From Chloroflexi bacterium OLB14 (lineage in GTDB: Bacteria; Chloroflexota; Anaerolineae; Anaerolineales; Villigracilaceae): DNA of 64,000 nt. The notes under the pieces are model-generated. The model searched no databases and was not told the origin of the DNA. It saw only the letters and a list, made by a program, of their open reading frames with translations. The position numbers were made by a program, and so were the translations under genes. Positions 61,949 through 64,000 of the stretch are shown here, piece after piece (within the stretch, counting starts at the first letter, position 1; every line of letters begins with the position of its first letter). Location of the stretch: the NCBI GenBank assembly GCA_001567105.1, contig LMZR01000062.1:1-64000 (forward strand). Reading direction: 5' to 3'.

Positions 61949-62815
61949 TTATTTATCTACTTTCTGTTTTGTGAACCATGACCAAAATTTTTCTATCCAT
62001 GAAAGTTGATTGTATTTGCCATCGGGCCTGAAAAAAGCGGCTAGAATATTTTCTAATCGTTCGGAATCTAGGCGGCGTAATATTCTCCCTGAATGTGAGA
62101 TGGAAATGGAGCCTGTTTCTTCTGAAACGACCAAAGCAATGGCATCGCTATTTTCGGTGGTGCCTAAGGCAGCTCGATGACGTAAGCCCATTTGACGGTC
62201 TGGAGTGCGGTTTAAGATTCCGCTGGCAGATAAGGGCAGTACACAAGCGGCGGCTACAATTTTTGAGTGATAGATGATGACGCCTCCATCATGTAGTGGC
62301 GTATTAGGATAAAAAATTTGCAATAATATTTCTGGAGTTACTTTAGCATTTAGTTGTACGCCTGTTTGGGCATATTCATCGAGTGAGTCTGAACGTTGTA
62401 ATATGATTAATGCACCATGTTGGCGGGCAGATAGTCTTGTTGTGGCAGTGACGACTGCTTTAAGCGTCTCTTCTAGTGAGGTATCGGTTGATGAAACAGA
62501 AACAAATGCCCCTGCACGTCCGAGGCGTTCTAATGTCCTGCGAATTTCGGGGGCAAATATCACAGGTAAGGCGAGTAATAAAGCAGGTAATGAGTTTTGG
62601 GCAATCCACGAAAAGGCTGGTAGATCTACAAGGCTGGTTAACAGAATTAATGCGACTATGATTAATATCATGCCACGTAGTAATGCCATGGCTTGTGTAT
62701 CTTTTAAGGTGTAGAGCAATGCGAAAAAAATCAGTGTGACGAGCAAGATGTCTAACATGCTCAACCAACTGATTCGTTGAAATATAAAAAAGAGATTGTT
62801 TAGAAATTCAGTCAC
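61949..62815 (-). CDS. cdaA: diadenylate cyclase CdaA
   Basis: This 288-aa enzyme makes c-di-AMP. About three membrane helices (15-95) come first. The DAC domain has TPLHDGGVIIYHSKIVAAAC (DGG in place of the usual DGA) and GLRHRAALGTTENSDAIALV (RHR motif). Operon with cdaR. Confidence 0.92.
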   Translation of the reverse strand: MTEFLNNLFFIFQRISWLSMLDILLVTLIFFALLYTLKDTQAMALLRGMILIIVALILLTSLVDLPAFSWIAQNSLPALLLALPVIFAPEIRRTLERLGRAGAFVSVSSTDTSLEETLKAVVTATTRLSARQHGALIILQRSDSLDEYAQTGVQLNAKVTPEILLQIFYPNTPLHDGGVIIYHSKIVAAACVLPLSASGILNRTPDRQMGLRHRAALGTTENSDAIALVVSEETGSISISHSGRILRRLDSERLENILAAFFRPDGKYNQLSWIEKFWSWFTKQKVDK

Positions 62816-62870
62816 AATTTATTCATTATTTTATCAAAATTAGCACCCCGTTCAATTTGGTATGAAAAAA

Positions 62871-64000
62871 TTAAATGGGTCGCAAGACTCTATCTTGTCT
62901 TAACTGTTTGAAGTATAAACCACTTCCCATAGAGGTTGATTCGATGGCGGCATCTTGCCATGCTTGCACACCTAATGTTTCAGGGGTGCGTTTTTCGTAA
63001 CCTAAGTTTTTCCACAGGTTTTCTTGGTTAGCAAGTTCATCGAAAACGAAAATTAAAGAGGCTTCACTTTGTAGTTCGCTGGAGGCTTTTTCAACACCTT
63101 CTATGAGAACTTGTAAGGCTTTGGTTACATCTATATTTTCTTCCAGAAAGATATCACTGGTGCGGGTGACTAGGTTTTCGACTTGCCAGCCTGCCATGCC
63201 GACAATTTGATTGTCTATTTGTACAAGCATGTAGGCTTTTTCGCCAAACGATTCCATCACATCGTCTACTGACATGTTGCGTTTGCCTTTACTTAAGCGA
63301 GTGATCAAGTCGGCAATGACTGATGCGTTTTTAGGTTTGCCACGTAATACTTTTAATTCACCTGTTAATTCTTGAGCAGGCTTGACGGGTTTTAGATTAT
63401 GAATGGTGTTATCGGCTGGGGCATCTTTGGCTCCAGGTACAATTTGTTTCCAAGCTTCACTCACTTGTTTCCACAAATCATCATACGAGCCATTATTGGT
63501 GATGACTATGTTTGCCATTGTCACTTTTTGACTTTGTGGTGATTGAGCGTGAATTCTTTCTAAGGCTTGTTCGCGATTCAAACCACGCTTCTTGATTAGG
63601 CGTTCAATTTGGGTGCTTTCTGGAGCATTTGCTACCCAGATGGAGTTGCACACGTTTCTTAAATCGCCTTCTAGTAATTTAATTGCTTCAATCACAATTA
63701 CAGGCTGGTTAGCACGCTTAATCAAAATATCACAGGCTTGCCGAACTAAAGGATGCACAATATCTTCTAGTTGGCGCAGAGCTTCTGCGTCATTAAAAAC
63801 TAAATTACCTAACTTTTTGCGATCCACTTCGCCATCTTTATTCAAAAGCCATTTACCAAATTTATCAATTACTTGTTGATAGCCAGGCGCGCCTTTGGCA
63901 TACACGCGATGTGTTAATGCATCAGCATCAATGGTGTAAGCACCTAAATGCTCTAACATGCGACGCACCACGCTTTTTCCGGTGGCAATGTTTCCTGTAA
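62871..64000 (-). CDS. coaE: dephospho-CoA kinase fused to acetyltransferase-like domain, partial
   Basis: The N-terminal CoaE part has the P-loop GNIATGKSVV at the window edge (63994-63965). IDADALTHRVYAKGAPGYQQ and KKLGNLVFNDAEALRQLEDI are typical of dephospho-CoA kinase, the last step of CoA synthesis. After about residue 205 the protein continues with ELTGELKVLRGKPKNASVIA, then VDDVMESFGEKAYMLVQIDN, which looks like a GNAT-type domain with a weak acetyl-CoA loop. The 5' end lies beyond the window. Confidence 0.85.
   Translation of the reverse strand, partial: TGNIATGKSVVRRMLEHLGAYTIDADALTHRVYAKGAPGYQQVIDKFGKWLLNKDGEVDRKKLGNLVFNDAEALRQLEDIVHPLVRQACDILIKRANQPVIVIEAIKLLEGDLRNVCNSIWVANAPESTQIERLIKKRGLNREQALERIHAQSPQSQKVTMANIVITNNGSYDDLWKQVSEAWKQIVPGAKDAPADNTIHNLKPVKPAQELTGELKVLRGKPKNASVIADLITRLSKGKRNMSVDDVMESFGEKAYMLVQIDNQIVGMAGWQVENLVTRTSDIFLEENIDVTKALQVLIEGVEKASSELQSEASLIFVFDELANQENLWKNLGYEKRTPETLGVQAWQDAAIESTSMGSGLYFKQLRQDRVLRPI

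Overview
The window is about 64 kb of AT-rich bacterial chromosome (I judge GC at roughly 40% by eye). It is densely coded: about 65 protein genes, one tRNA-Ser, one tandem glycine riboswitch and a large number of short dispersed inverted repeats. The gene set points to a Chloroflexota bacterium of the Anaerolineae type: ECF sigma plus anti-sigma, Der, CdaA/CdaR, SelD, NBR1-domain and LysM/zinc-ribbon surface proteins, and a CoaE-acetyltransferase fusion. That placement is an inference from gene style, not from a marker alignment. No intact transposon, phage or CRISPR array is visible.

Layout. 1-4.3 kb: a repeat-rich stretch, a three-part protein (receiver-like, roadblock/LC7-like and degenerate Y1-transposase-like domains), a hypothetical gene and a PLP enzyme. 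4.3-11.4 kb: an MFS gene divergent from a TetR-controlled ABC export operon of the YbhGFSR type. 11.5-21.8 kb: small hypothetical genes, DinB, NBR1-domain protein, lipoprotein, rRNA methyltransferase, LysM protein and a CorC/CNNM protein. 22-23.9 kb: selenide,water dikinase that appears to contain selenocysteine itself, next to a PyrK-like protein. 23.9-27.4 kb: a secreted protein and WecB/WecC (UDP-ManNAcA synthesis). 27.4-36.5 kb: NfeD-slipin pair, acetyl/acyltransferases, RNase D, beta-CASP nuclease, tRNA-Ser(CGA), split NAD synthetase, MFS. 36.5-47.8 kb: PlsC-ClpS, Kef-type antiporter, thiolase, two lipoproteins, CBS protein, SufE-sulfurtransferase behind a structured leader, RNase H, FkbM methyltransferase, isochorismatase-like hydrolase. 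47.8-50.5 kb: a Cys-rich mini-peptide, an ArsR regulator, a DUF1786 protein and a ferritin-like/VIT transporter. 51.6-55.4 kb: gcvH-gcvPA-gcvPB behind a tandem glycine riboswitch. 55.6-64 kb: sulfatase, Nudix, sigma/anti-sigma, DUF3054, Der, CdaR-CdaA, CoaE fusion cut by the window edge.

Two themes cut across the window. First, at least eight families of palindromic repeats are present. Many sit in intergenic space as likely terminators, but several lie inside genes in frame, supply start or stop codons, or occupy the peripheral loops of both glycine aptamers. Second, eight genes are broken by a single-base change, mostly one extra base in a homopolymer. This looks more like residual assembly error than real gene decay, so I annotate those genes as full-length with a frameshift.
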